64,000 nucleotides of DNA from assembly GCF_009758205.1 (NCBI RefSeq), contig NZ_WRXN01000001.1, positions 1,054,001-1,118,000 on the forward strand, written 5' to 3'. Positions 17,809 to 26,099 of the stretch are shown here, one piece after another; positions within the stretch are counted from its first letter, which is position 1, and each line of letters starts with the position of its first letter. The position numbers and the translations under genes were made by a program. Source of the stretch: Chitinophaga tropicalis (GTDB lineage: Bacteria; Bacteroidota; Bacteroidia; Chitinophagales; Chitinophagaceae). The notes beneath the pieces are model-generated. The model made no database searches, was not told the DNA's origin, and was given only the letters and a program-made list of their open reading frames with translations.

Positions 17809-17809
17809 T

Positions 17810-18271
17810 ATGACACATTTGAAAGAAGGAGATAAAGCGCCTGTTTTTAAGGGCGTGGACCAGCACGGGAATAAAGTATTGCTGGCAGATCTGAAAGGGA
17901 AGAAGGTGATCCTGTATTTTTATCCAAGAGACAGTACTCCAGGTTGCACAGCGCAGGCCTGTAACCTGAGAGATAATTACGGTGCATTGCTGAATAAAGG
18001 ATATGCAGTGGTAGGGGTAAGTACAGATGGTGAAAAGAGCCATAAGAAGTTTGCAGACAAATATGATCTGCCTTTCCCTTTACTGGCAGATGAGGACAGG
18101 ACTATAGTGACGCAGTATGGTGTATGGGGGGAGAAGAAGTTTATGGGGAGGATTTTTGATGGCACTCACCGTACTACTTTCCTGATCAATGAGGCGGGTA
18201 AGATAGATAAGATCATCATCAAGCCGGATACGAAGAATCATACAGAAGAGATCCTGGAGATCTGGAAATAA
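17810..18271 (+). CDS. bcp: Thioredoxin-dependent thiol peroxidase (Bcp/PrxQ)
   Basis: A 153-residue peroxiredoxin of the Bcp/PrxQ class. It reduces hydrogen and organic peroxides using thioredoxin. The peroxidatic cysteine is C46 in STPGCTAQAC, with the resolving C51 five residues later, the usual atypical 2-Cys arrangement. The frame is open to 17765, but that overlaps the M23 gene, and the ATG at 17810 gives the standard start MTHLKEGDKAP. It is followed by a strong terminator. Confidence 0.97.
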   Translation: MTHLKEGDKAPVFKGVDQHGNKVLLADLKGKKVILYFYPRDSTPGCTAQACNLRDNYGALLNKGYAVVGVSTDGEKSHKKFADKYDLPFPLLADEDRTIVTQYGVWGEKKFMGRIFDGTHRTTFLINEAGKIDKIIIKPDTKNHTEEILEIWK

Positions 18272-18292
18272 TCTGAGAATTACTCCAACTAA

Positions 18293-18323
18293 AAAGCCCT
18301 TCCGTGATTAGCGGAAGGGCTTT
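18293..18323. terminator. Terminator between convergent bcp and gldJ
   Basis: A 12-bp stem has arms AAAGCCCTTCCG at 18293-18304 and its complement at 18312-18323, a 7-nt loop and a T-rich tail on the plus strand. On the minus strand it is followed by T residues as well, so it probably serves both genes. Confidence 0.85.
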
Positions 18324-18345
18324 CTTTTATGCTCTATAAATTGGC

Positions 18346-19896
18346 TTATCTCTTCTGACGTTGTTTTTTGAACAGCTGGCCAGTTTTGAATTTGTTACCT
18401 TCCGGGCTACCTACGCGGTCCATTGCACAACGGAAACCTACAGTGTTAGTAGCCATATCTTCCTGCATGTAACGGCGGGCGCCTGGTGACAGCCAGTAAG
18501 CGCGGTCATTCCAGCTACCACCTTTTACTACGTGAGATTTATCGTTGATCAGGGAAGTGATGCCATAACCGTATTCTACGTTAGAGAGGCTGTCACCATC
18601 CAGGTAGTTGATCACATCACCTTTCTGGTAGTTCAGGCGGTTAGCGCTTTCTTCGTCAGTAACATCACGCATTTTCAGGTGACCGAGGCTATCTTTTTCA
18701 GGTTCGTTTTCAGCGTTCATGTAGGTGGTCTGGAACTTGTTACCACGGAAGTAGTTGAAGTCATCGCCATCTATCGGGTTGAGCGGACGGTAAACGTCCA
18801 GTACCCATTCGCTTACGTTACCTGACATGTTATAGATACCGAATGTGTTCGGGAAGAATGCGATTACCGGGCCAGGGATGGAAGCACGGTCATTCAGACC
18901 ACCAGCCATACCCATGTTATCACCTGAACCACGTTTGAAGTTAGCCAGGAACTGACCCTGCCATGCACCGCGGCGGATGTCTCTCAGACCGCTGGTGTTG
19001 GTACCCCAGGAATAAACCTGTTTGTTCATGATCAACTCTTCACCACGTTTACCTTCTTTCTTGGAAGGGCCGGGGTTCTGACCGATGTAACCGAGTGCAG
19101 CGTATTCCCATTCAGCTTCTGTGGGGAGACGATAGTTAGGCAGCATTACGCCGTCTTCGAACTGTGCGGTACGGGGAGAGCCGTCAGCGTTCCTGAACTG
19201 GGCTTTGGTACTTTTGGACATATTACCGGGGATACCTTCGTAAAGGCCGGCGGTATATGCTTTGGTATCGAATGTATTATCGTCGGCCTGGTTGTTCATG
19301 TCTGTTTTAGACAGCAGACCTTTATCGATCAGCATTTTTTCGTTTACACGGTTGGAGCGCCATTTGGCGTAGTCAACTGCTTGTTTCCAGTTAACACCTA
19401 CTACCGGATAATCGTTATAGGCGGGGTGACGGAAGTAGTACTCAACCAGTGGCTCGTTGTAAGCCAGTTCGCTACGCCATACCAGGGTATCGGGTAAGGC
19501 CTGGCGGAAAACATCGGGGAAGGATTCTCCGTACATACGGCGCAGCCAGTACAGGTATTCGCGGTAATGTACGTTGGCAACTTCCGTTTCATCGATATAG
19601 AATGAAGAAACAGTAATACGCCTTGGAATGTTGTTCCAGTCGGCCATCACGTCCTGTTCGGTCGCTCCCATGGCGAAGGTACCGCCTTGCACGAAAACAA
19701 GACCGGGACCAGTCTGTTGGTCTTTACTTTTGGCAACGCTGAAACCACCCATCTTCGGATCATTGTAGTTCCAACCGGTGGCGGAGGATTTCTCCTTTTT
19801 CTTGCCGAAAACCCCGCCGCCATTCTTGTTGCAGGCAGACATGGACAGCATTATGCTGGCGCCTAAGAGCATTGAGACAGAGGTTAATCTATGCAT
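18346..19896 (-). CDS. gldJ: Gliding motility lipoprotein GldJ
   Basis: A 516-residue lipoprotein with a lipobox ending SMSAC at Cys22. The mature part has the formylglycine-generating-enzyme/SUMF1 fold (FVQGGTFAMG, DETEVANVHYREYL, YPVVGVNWKQAVDYAKW, LPTEAEWEYAA, VVKGGSWNDRAYW, RRYMQEDMATNTVGFRCA). The segment SSATGWNYND, then DTLVWRSEL and the HPAYNDYPVVGV stretch match GldJ of Flavobacterium rather than GldK. GldJ is an outer membrane lipoprotein needed for gliding and stability of the type IX secretion core. It is divergent from porU, the usual gldJ-porU-porV arrangement. Confidence 0.95.
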   Translation of the reverse strand: MHRLTSVSMLLGASIMLSMSACNKNGGGVFGKKKEKSSATGWNYNDPKMGGFSVAKSKDQQTGPGLVFVQGGTFAMGATEQDVMADWNNIPRRITVSSFYIDETEVANVHYREYLYWLRRMYGESFPDVFRQALPDTLVWRSELAYNEPLVEYYFRHPAYNDYPVVGVNWKQAVDYAKWRSNRVNEKMLIDKGLLSKTDMNNQADDNTFDTKAYTAGLYEGIPGNMSKSTKAQFRNADGSPRTAQFEDGVMLPNYRLPTEAEWEYAALGYIGQNPGPSKKEGKRGEELIMNKQVYSWGTNTSGLRDIRRGAWQGQFLANFKRGSGDNMGMAGGLNDRASIPGPVIAFFPNTFGIYNMSGNVSEWVLDVYRPLNPIDGDDFNYFRGNKFQTTYMNAENEPEKDSLGHLKMRDVTDEESANRLNYQKGDVINYLDGDSLSNVEYGYGITSLINDKSHVVKGGSWNDRAYWLSPGARRYMQEDMATNTVGFRCAMDRVGSPEGNKFKTGQLFKKQRQKR

Positions 19897-19933
19897 GCGA
19901 TTCAGCTTTTTTATTTGATGTTTATGGTAAACG

Positions 19934-19941
19934 CAAATGTA
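19934..19941 (-). promoter_or_regulatory. -7 element of gldJ
   Basis: The minus strand reads TACATTTG, a full TAnnTTTG match, 37 nt before the gldJ ATG. No clear TTTG is found 17-23 nt upstream of it, so the promoter call is tentative. Confidence 0.5.
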
Positions 19942-20296
19942 GCATAATTTATTTTATAGTAAAAATAATTAATCTGTAAGCGTTTGCCGGGTAATTAGAC
20001 GTATGGTATTTTAAATCAATGATTTAGATTTCAGTGTGTATTCCGGGATACGTATTATGTTAATATTATCTGTATTCCGTTTCCACGGGACTCTCCGGGT
20101 ATTGTAGCCAGATACGGTTTGATGTGGCATTTCCCGCATAAATATAGGATTTGTTATCCGTTTATTATACTGCAGTCTTATACAAAAACGCTGTATGACC
20201 ACTGTATAGTATATGTTCGTCTATCTTTTTGACAACCTTAAAAAGCAGATAATATCAAACCCAGCGATTTGTCAAGTTAGGTATACTAATATTTGT

Positions 20297-20304
20297 TATG
20301 TTTG
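20297..20304 (+). promoter_or_regulatory. -7 element TATGTTTG of porU
   Basis: TATGTTTG ends 5 nt before the ATG at 20310. It contains the earlier in-frame ATG (20298), which argues that the later ATG is the real start. A TTTG at 20268-20271 is 25 nt upstream, slightly too far for a typical -33. An overlapping alternative, TAATATTTG at 20287-20295, is also possible. Confidence 0.45.
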
Positions 20305-20309
20305 TAACT

Positions 20310-23300
20310 ATGCCCTATTTGAGAACTTACTTTCTGTGTTGCCTGATGCTGAGTTCCTGCCGGTTAGTCCTGGCAGGTAATGGCGGGGGAGGTCCTTATG
20401 CCGCTCACTCCGTGCTGGCAGAGGGAACCTGGTTCAAGCTGGCTGTGACCAGAGAGGGCATTTACAAAATAGATAAGGCATTGCTTAGCAGTATGGGCAT
20501 TAGCGGGGGGCTGAATACTATCAGGTTGTATGGTACCGGTGGGCAAATGCTGCCGGAGAGTAATGCCGCCGCCCGTTATGATGATCTTCCCGAAGTGGCG
20601 TTAATGGAAGAGGGGGATTACCTGTTGTTTTATGCACCGGGCCCTCATAGCTGGTCTTACAGGACGGGTAGTTTTTTCCATTCAGCCAATCTTTACAGTG
20701 ATACTTCCTATTACTTTCTGCGTACCGGCGCCGGTGGCAGGCGTATTAGCACTGATCAGGGCGTTCCTGCCAATACGCTGGCTGTCAGTTCATTTGACTA
20801 TCGCAACTTTTATGAGAATGACAGTCTGAATTTCCTTGCCAGCGGCAAGCAATGGTGGGGAACAGTGTTTAACAGCGCTCAGCCGTTGCGCAGGATAGAT
20901 TTTACGTTGCCTGTTACGCCGGCTTCCCTGAAAGTGGATGCCAGGGTAGCTGCCCGCGGGTTCGGCAACAGCAGTTTTGCTGTAGACGTTAACGGTAGTA
21001 ATGCGGGGACGCTGAGCCTTTCTGCTGTAAGCGGTAATATTTTCGAATCTTATGCCTCGGTAGCCAGCGGGAGTTTTACAGCTACCCCTTCCGGCACCAG
21101 CATACCGGTTACTCTCCGGTTCACTCCCGGTGGGAGTGGGGGGCAGGGCTGGCTGGATTACCTGGTTGTCAGCGGTCGCTGTCCATTGCAGCTGCCTGCG
21201 CAGGAACCGCTTTTTTTCAGGGATGCCGCATCTGTCAATGCCAATCAGACGGCGCTGTTCACCCTGGCCAACGCTAACAGTCAGACGGTTGTATGGGATA
21301 TTACAGATCCTTTGCAGCCGGTAAGAATAACTACTAAGCTGACTGGCAGTACCTTGTCTTTTTCGAGGGATTGTTCTGTGCTGCATGAATATGCCGCCTT
21401 TGCAGGCCAGGGGTACCAGGCGCCGCGTTATACAGGGCCTGTAGCCAACCAGGACCTGCATGGTATAGAAGCTGCTGATATGCTGATCATCACCACTCCC
21501 GCCCTTCAGAGTGCAGCCAGCAGGCTGGCGGCATGGCATTCCTCGCATGACGGGCTGACCACCAGGGTAGTGAATGCAGGAGATATCTATACAGAATTTG
21601 CTTCCGGCTCTCCTGATCCGGTAGCTATCAGGGATTTTGTGAAGATGTGTTATGACAGGGGCGGACTGAAATACCTGCTGTTGTTCGGAGATGCTTCATA
21701 TGATTATAAGCACAGGCTCAGCAATAATACGAATATGGTGCCCACCTGGCAGAGCGCTGTATCCACAGATCCTATTTACGCCTATCCTTCAGACGATTTC
21801 TTTGGCTTCCTGGACGATGCGGACGATATCAATGATAACGGGCGGCAGAACCTGCTGGATATTGCCATTGGCCGTTTGCCGGTACAGTCTGCCGCAGATG
21901 CCAATATCGCAGTAAATAAGATCATCCGCTATCATGATCCTGCTTCATTTGGCCGCTGGCAGCAACATATCACATTTGTAGCCGATGATGGCGATGCTAA
22001 CCTTCACCTGCAGGATGCGGAAAGCATGAGTACTATTGCGGCGCAGCAATGGCCGGCCGGAAATATCAATAAAATATACCTTGATGCTTATCCTAAAGTA
22101 GCGGATGCCGGCGGCAGCCGTTATCCGGCTGTGAATGCCGCTATTGCAGAGGATATTTATAACGGAACACTTATCTGGAATTATACTGGTCATGGCAGCT
22201 ATACCCGGCTGGCTGAGGAGGTGATCATGGAAGAGAGCTCTCTTTCTACCTGGAAGAATGCCGGCAAGCTACCGTTGTTCATTACTGCAACGTGCGACTT
22301 TGCTCCGTTTGATAACCCTGCCTATACGTCTCTGGGGGAGAAAGTGCTGCTGAAAGAGAATGGGGGTGGTATTGCGCTGATGACTACCACCAGGGCGGTA
22401 TTTTCCGCCTCCAATAAGGTGCTGAATGCCAATTACCTGCAGCAGTTGCTGACGCCCGGGCCGGACGGAAGAATGCTTACCCTGGGGCAGGCAGCCATGG
22501 AGGCCAAAAACCAGACCTATATCACTTATACGGATATTCCTAATAACCGGAAATTCCAGCTCCTGGGAGATCCGGCGCTGACACTGGCATTTCCCCGTTA
22601 TCATGTGGTGACAGATTCCCTGAACGGAAAAGCTATGGGAGATATACCGGATACCCTGAAAGCAATGGGCGCCTGTACCATTAAAGGGCACCTGGAAGAT
22701 GAACAGGGGCGGCGGCTGGACCAATATAACGGTATGTTATACACAACGGTCTATGATAAGCCTGTATTGCTGTATACCAGGGGGAATGATGCCGGCAGCA
22801 GCCAGACGGAGTTCTACCAGCAACAGAACATCCTGTTTCGCGGTAGCCAGACTATAAAGAACGGGCATTTTTCCTGCAGCTTTGTAGTGCCTGCAGATAT
22901 TGATTACCAGGCAGGGGCGGGCAGTATAGACTATTATGCCACCGATGGCAGCACTACTGCAGGAGGGGCTTTTTCTGATATCCAGGTAGGGGGAACTGCC
23001 GGGACTATTGAACAAGATACGCGGGGGCCTGTTATAAAAGGATATATGGACAATGAATACTTCCGGAACGGGGGAATGACGGGAGAGAATACAGTCCTGT
23101 TCCTGCGTCTGTACGATGAACATGGTATTAATACCTCCGGTTATGGGATAGGGCATGACCTGGTAGCGACGCTGGATAGCGGGCAATACTATATCCTGAA
23201 TAACTTTTTTGAGGCTGCAGCTGACGATTACAGAAATGGCTCTGTGAGTTTTCCGTTCTCCGGGTTGTCTGAGGGGCTGCACCGGCTGACAATCAAAGCG

Positions 23301-23666
23301 TGGGATACGTATAATAATTCCAACACGGCCACACTGGATTTCAATGTAGCAGGCTCATCACAGCTGGCTGTGGAAAGGGTGAGCTGTTATCCTAATCCTT
23401 TCAGTGACAGGACCTGGTTTGCATTCAGTCATAATCAGCAGGGACAGGCACTTGACATTACTATCAGAATATTCACGGTTATGGGGCAACAAATAAAAAC
23501 TATACATCATACAATAAATGCGGCAGGGAGTCGTTATGTAGGGGCATACTGGAATGGAACCAACGATGCCGGATCCAAAGTGCTGCCTGGAATTTACATC
23601 TACAACATGATGGTAACAGCGAATGGTAAAACAAAGGTTTTAGGCGGAAAAGTAATCTTATTATAA
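20310..23666 (+). CDS. porU: Type IX secretion system sortase PorU
   Basis: A large cell-surface protein of about 1118 residues. The signal peptide (TYFLCCLMLSSCRLVLAG) is followed by beta-rich domains and a C25 (gingipain-like) peptidase domain. Its catalytic histidine lies in WNYTGHGS (about residue 627) and its cysteine in ITATCDF (about residue 661). The C-terminal ~90 residues (CYPNPFSDRTWF onward) are a FlgD-like Ig/CTD-type module. PorU cleaves C-terminal signals of type IX secreted proteins and joins them to lipopolysaccharide. The start at 20310 is preferred to 20298 because the upstream ATG lies in the likely -7 element. porV follows. Confidence 0.93.
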   Translation: MPYLRTYFLCCLMLSSCRLVLAGNGGGGPYAAHSVLAEGTWFKLAVTREGIYKIDKALLSSMGISGGLNTIRLYGTGGQMLPESNAAARYDDLPEVALMEEGDYLLFYAPGPHSWSYRTGSFFHSANLYSDTSYYFLRTGAGGRRISTDQGVPANTLAVSSFDYRNFYENDSLNFLASGKQWWGTVFNSAQPLRRIDFTLPVTPASLKVDARVAARGFGNSSFAVDVNGSNAGTLSLSAVSGNIFESYASVASGSFTATPSGTSIPVTLRFTPGGSGGQGWLDYLVVSGRCPLQLPAQEPLFFRDAASVNANQTALFTLANANSQTVVWDITDPLQPVRITTKLTGSTLSFSRDCSVLHEYAAFAGQGYQAPRYTGPVANQDLHGIEAADMLIITTPALQSAASRLAAWHSSHDGLTTRVVNAGDIYTEFASGSPDPVAIRDFVKMCYDRGGLKYLLLFGDASYDYKHRLSNNTNMVPTWQSAVSTDPIYAYPSDDFFGFLDDADDINDNGRQNLLDIAIGRLPVQSAADANIAVNKIIRYHDPASFGRWQQHITFVADDGDANLHLQDAESMSTIAAQQWPAGNINKIYLDAYPKVADAGGSRYPAVNAAIAEDIYNGTLIWNYTGHGSYTRLAEEVIMEESSLSTWKNAGKLPLFITATCDFAPFDNPAYTSLGEKVLLKENGGGIALMTTTRAVFSASNKVLNANYLQQLLTPGPDGRMLTLGQAAMEAKNQTYITYTDIPNNRKFQLLGDPALTLAFPRYHVVTDSLNGKAMGDIPDTLKAMGACTIKGHLEDEQGRRLDQYNGMLYTTVYDKPVLLYTRGNDAGSSQTEFYQQQNILFRGSQTIKNGHFSCSFVVPADIDYQAGAGSIDYYATDGSTTAGGAFSDIQVGGTAGTIEQDTRGPVIKGYMDNEYFRNGGMTGENTVLFLRLYDEHGINTSGYGIGHDLVATLDSGQYYILNNFFEAAADDYRNGSVSFPFSGLSEGLHRLTIKAWDTYNNSNTATLDFNVAGSSQLAVERVSCYPNPFSDRTWFAFSHNQQGQALDITIRIFTVMGQQIKTIHHTINAAGSRYVGAYWNGTNDAGSKVLPGIYIYNMMVTANGKTKVLGGKVILL

Positions 23667-23721
23667 CCTATGCATCAAGCAAATCGTCAACTGCCACAAG
23701 TCCCTGACCAGACCCCTGTTA

Positions 23722-23751
23722 TTGATTATATTAATTTTCGAACTATTTTTA
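23722..23751 (+). promoter_or_regulatory. Promoter of porV
   Basis: TTG at 23722-23724 is followed after 19 nt by TATTTTTA at 23744-23751, one base off the -7 consensus. It lies 23 nt before the porV ATG and inside the 108-bp gap after porU, so porV may have its own start in addition to read-through from porU. Confidence 0.5.
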
Positions 23752-23774
23752 CAACTCGTTCTAAACACTATTGC

Positions 23775-24971
23775 ATGTATAATTGCATGATCCGAAAGGT
23801 AACTGTAAGCCTTGTCTTCATTTGTTGCGTCCTATTAACTCTAACTCCGCAAGCTTCCGCGCAGGATACTCTTGGCACCGGTAGCCTTGACGGCCGTACG
23901 AACACTATTAATACCGCTGTTCCTTTTCTGCGTATTTCCCCTGACGCAAGGGCAGGAGCTATGGGCGATGCCGGTGTAGCAACATCCCCGGACGCCAACT
24001 CTATTTACTGGAACTTAGCAAAGGTGCCGTTTGCCACCTCCCGTTCCAACGTCTCTGTTACGTATACACCCTGGCTGAAAGAGCTGGTGAACGACGTTTT
24101 CCTTGCCAGTGTAGCCGGTTATTACCAGATGGACGAATATCAGACCGTATCTGGTTCATTACGTTATTTCTCACTGGGTACCATCAACTTTACCGATGTT
24201 ACCGGTACTCCCACATATGACTACCGTCCCCGTGAATTTGCTTTTGATGCCGGTTATGCCCGTAAGCTGTCAGACAATTTCTCTGTAGCTCTGGCCGGAC
24301 GTTTCATCTATTCCAACCTGGCAAGCGGCGACATAGGCGGCCGTGTGATCAAACCGGGTAAGGCTTTTGCGGCTGACCTTTCCCTGTTCTATACAAAGAA
24401 CTATGAGAAGGCCAATGGCGCCATAAATACCTGGAACATAGGTGCTGCGTTCACTAATATCGGTACCAAGATCTCCTATACGGAGTCTGCCACCAATAAA
24501 GACTTTATTCCTACCAATATGGGCCTGGGTACAGCCTATACCATCGGGATGGACCAGAGCAGCAAGATCATGTTCACACTGGACCTGAACAAACTGCTGG
24601 TGCCTACTCCGGACAGTACGGGTGCTTACCGTCAGAAGGGCGTACTTGCCGGTGTGTTTTCCTCTTTTGGCGACGCTCCCGGAGGTATGAGCGAAGAACT
24701 GAAGGAGATCACTCTTTCCCTGGGTAGTGAGTACAGCTATAATGATCAGTTCTTTGTACGTGCGGGTTATTTCTACGAGAACAAAATGAAGGGTAACCGT
24801 AAATATGTGACTGCCGGCGTGGGTGTGAAATACAACATGTTTGGCCTGAATTTCTCTTATCTGGTGCCTTCAGGCAACGGTATACAGCGTAATCCGCTGT
24901 CAAATACCCTGCGTTTCTCCCTCATCTTTGACCTGGACCACAAAGAGGAAGATAACAGCAACACATGGTAA
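23775..24971 (+). CDS. porV: Type IX secretion outer membrane protein PorV (LptO)
   Basis: An outer membrane beta-barrel of about 398 residues. The signal peptide (VTVSLVFICCVLLTLTPQASAQ) precedes a region with FLRISPDARAGAMGDAGVATSPDANSIYWN, the hallmark of PorV-family FadL-like barrels. The rest shows alternating aromatic beta strands up to LRFSLIFDLD. PorV is a shuttle that carries cargo from the translocon to the PorU attachment complex. An ATG at 23787 is an equally good start, and the frame is open from 23670 without a signal peptide at that position. It lies directly downstream of porU and is followed by a terminator. Confidence 0.93.
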   Translation: MYNCMIRKVTVSLVFICCVLLTLTPQASAQDTLGTGSLDGRTNTINTAVPFLRISPDARAGAMGDAGVATSPDANSIYWNLAKVPFATSRSNVSVTYTPWLKELVNDVFLASVAGYYQMDEYQTVSGSLRYFSLGTINFTDVTGTPTYDYRPREFAFDAGYARKLSDNFSVALAGRFIYSNLASGDIGGRVIKPGKAFAADLSLFYTKNYEKANGAINTWNIGAAFTNIGTKISYTESATNKDFIPTNMGLGTAYTIGMDQSSKIMFTLDLNKLLVPTPDSTGAYRQKGVLAGVFSSFGDAPGGMSEELKEITLSLGSEYSYNDQFFVRAGYFYENKMKGNRKYVTAGVGVKYNMFGLNFSYLVPSGNGIQRNPLSNTLRFSLIFDLDHKEEDNSNTW

Positions 24972-25012
24972 TTGCTGATAGCTAAATAGTTAATATTTTT
25001 TTAAAATATAAG

Positions 25013-25038
25013 AATCCTCCGGTTATTCCCGGAGGATT
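25013..25038 (+). terminator. Terminator of porV
   Basis: A 10-bp stem has arms AATCCTCCGG at 25013-25022 and its complement at 25029-25038, followed by TTTTTAATTT. It is 41 nt after the porV stop. Confidence 0.85.
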
Positions 25039-25108
25039 TTTAATTTGCGGTAATTTCGCACGCTGATCTATCCGTTTCAGTATATATTTTAAAGATCATA
25101 TATTCATC

Positions 25109-25591
25109 ATGAGTAAATTGCGTATTGGCCTGGGAGTAGATTTTCACCAGTTAACAGAAGGAAGGGATTTTTGGCTTGGCGGTGTATTAGTGCCCCATCA
25201 TAAAGGCGCTCTTGGGCACAGTGATGCGGATGTATTGCTGCATGCCATCTGCGATGCCATGTTAGGTGCAGCCAGCCTGGGAGATATAGGGGTACATTTT
25301 CCTGATACAGATAACAGTTATAAGGGGATTGACAGTAAGATACTGCTGCAGCGTTCACTGGAGCTGATCAGCGCCAAGGGCTACCATGTGGTGAATGTAG
25401 ACAGTACGCTTTGCCTGCAGGCGCCTAAAATAAAGCCTTATGTGCCGCATATGCAGGAAACTATTGCCGGCATCCTGAAGCTGACTGTTGAAGAGGTATC
25501 TATCAAGGCTACTACAACGGAAAAACTGGGTTTTGTGGGCAGGGAAGAGGGGGTAGTTGCATATGCTACCGTGTTGCTTGAAAAGGAATAG
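25109..25591 (+). CDS. ispF: 2-C-methyl-D-erythritol 2,4-cyclodiphosphate synthase
   Basis: This is an enzyme of the non-mevalonate isoprenoid pathway that forms the cyclodiphosphate and releases CMP. It has 160 residues, the usual length. Metal ligands D11 and H13 are in GVDFHQL and H45 is in DVLLHAICDAMLGA. The C-terminal motif ATTTEKLGFVGREEG binds the nucleotide. It begins an unrelated run of plus-strand genes after porV. No other isoprenoid gene is in this window. Confidence 0.98.
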   Translation: MSKLRIGLGVDFHQLTEGRDFWLGGVLVPHHKGALGHSDADVLLHAICDAMLGAASLGDIGVHFPDTDNSYKGIDSKILLQRSLELISAKGYHVVNVDSTLCLQAPKIKPYVPHMQETIAGILKLTVEEVSIKATTTEKLGFVGREEGVVAYATVLLEKE

Positions 25592-25642
25592 GAGCCGGTC
25601 CTGTGGCCGGCTAAAAATTACTTATTATCGGACTATTTAAAA

Positions 25643-25650
25643 TACCTTTG
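25643..25650 (+). promoter_or_regulatory. -7 element TACCTTTG of dut
   Basis: A full TAnnTTTG match ends 5 nt before the dut ATG. There is no obvious TTTG 17-23 nt upstream. The position predicts a leaderless or nearly leaderless dut transcript, separate from ispF. Confidence 0.55.
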
Positions 25651-25655
25651 TATAA

Positions 25656-26096
25656 ATGGCTATTACCGTAAAGATCATTAATAAATCTGCCAATCCGTTA
25701 CCTGCGTATGCAACCGCAGAAGCGGCCGGGATGGACCTCCGGGCCAGCCTGGAAACAGCAGTGACCCTACAGCCGCTTGAAAGGGCGCTTATACCTACCG
25801 GTCTGTTCATAGAACTGCCCTCCGGTTATGAAGCTCAGATCAGGCCTCGCAGCGGGCTTGCAATCAAACAAGGGTTAACCCTGCTGAACACGCCCGGTAC
25901 TATCGATGCTGATTACAGGGGGGAGCTGAAGATCATTATGATCAATCTTTCCAATGAGCCACAGACCATTGCTCCGGGAGAAAGAATAGCCCAGATGGTA
26001 GTTGCTCCATTTGTGCAGGCGCAGCTGGAAGCTGTGGAACTGCTAACAGAAACAGATCGTGGCGCCGGAGGTTTCGGGCACACGGGAAAATCGTAA
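25656..26096 (+). CDS. dut: dUTP diphosphatase
   Basis: A trimeric dUTPase that hydrolyses dUTP to dUMP and keeps uracil out of DNA. It has 146 residues. Motif 1 is AGMDLRA at 24-30, motif 2 is PRSGLA at 64-69, motif 3 is [13 protein letters not shown] at 78-90 with the catalytic Asp, and the C-terminal glycine-rich motif 5 is [10 protein letters not shown]. The TPR lipoprotein gene starts only 3 nt after its stop, so these two are likely co-transcribed. Confidence 0.98.
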   Translation: MAITVKIINKSANPLPAYATAEAAGMDLRASLETAVTLQPLERALIPTGLFIELPSGYEAQIRPRSGLAIKQGLTLLNTPGTIDADYRGELKIIMINLSNEPQTIAPGERIAQMVVAPFVQAQLEAVELLTETDRGAGGFGHTGKS

Positions 26097-26099
26097 TAA

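Larger units (their letters stand above)
19897..20309. other. 413-bp divergent intergenic region gldJ / porU
   Basis: This is an AT-rich stretch with no convincing ORF or RNA gene. It should hold the promoters of gldJ (TACATTTG on the minus strand at 19934-19941) and of porU (TATGTTTG at 20297-20304). I see no long repeat. A ~200-bp central part (about 20040-20240) is unassigned. Confidence 0.7.

Noticed and set aside
20790..21548. 252-residue minus-strand ORF within porU
   Set aside because: Antisense shadow in a long, clear coding gene, with an atypical composition and no motif.
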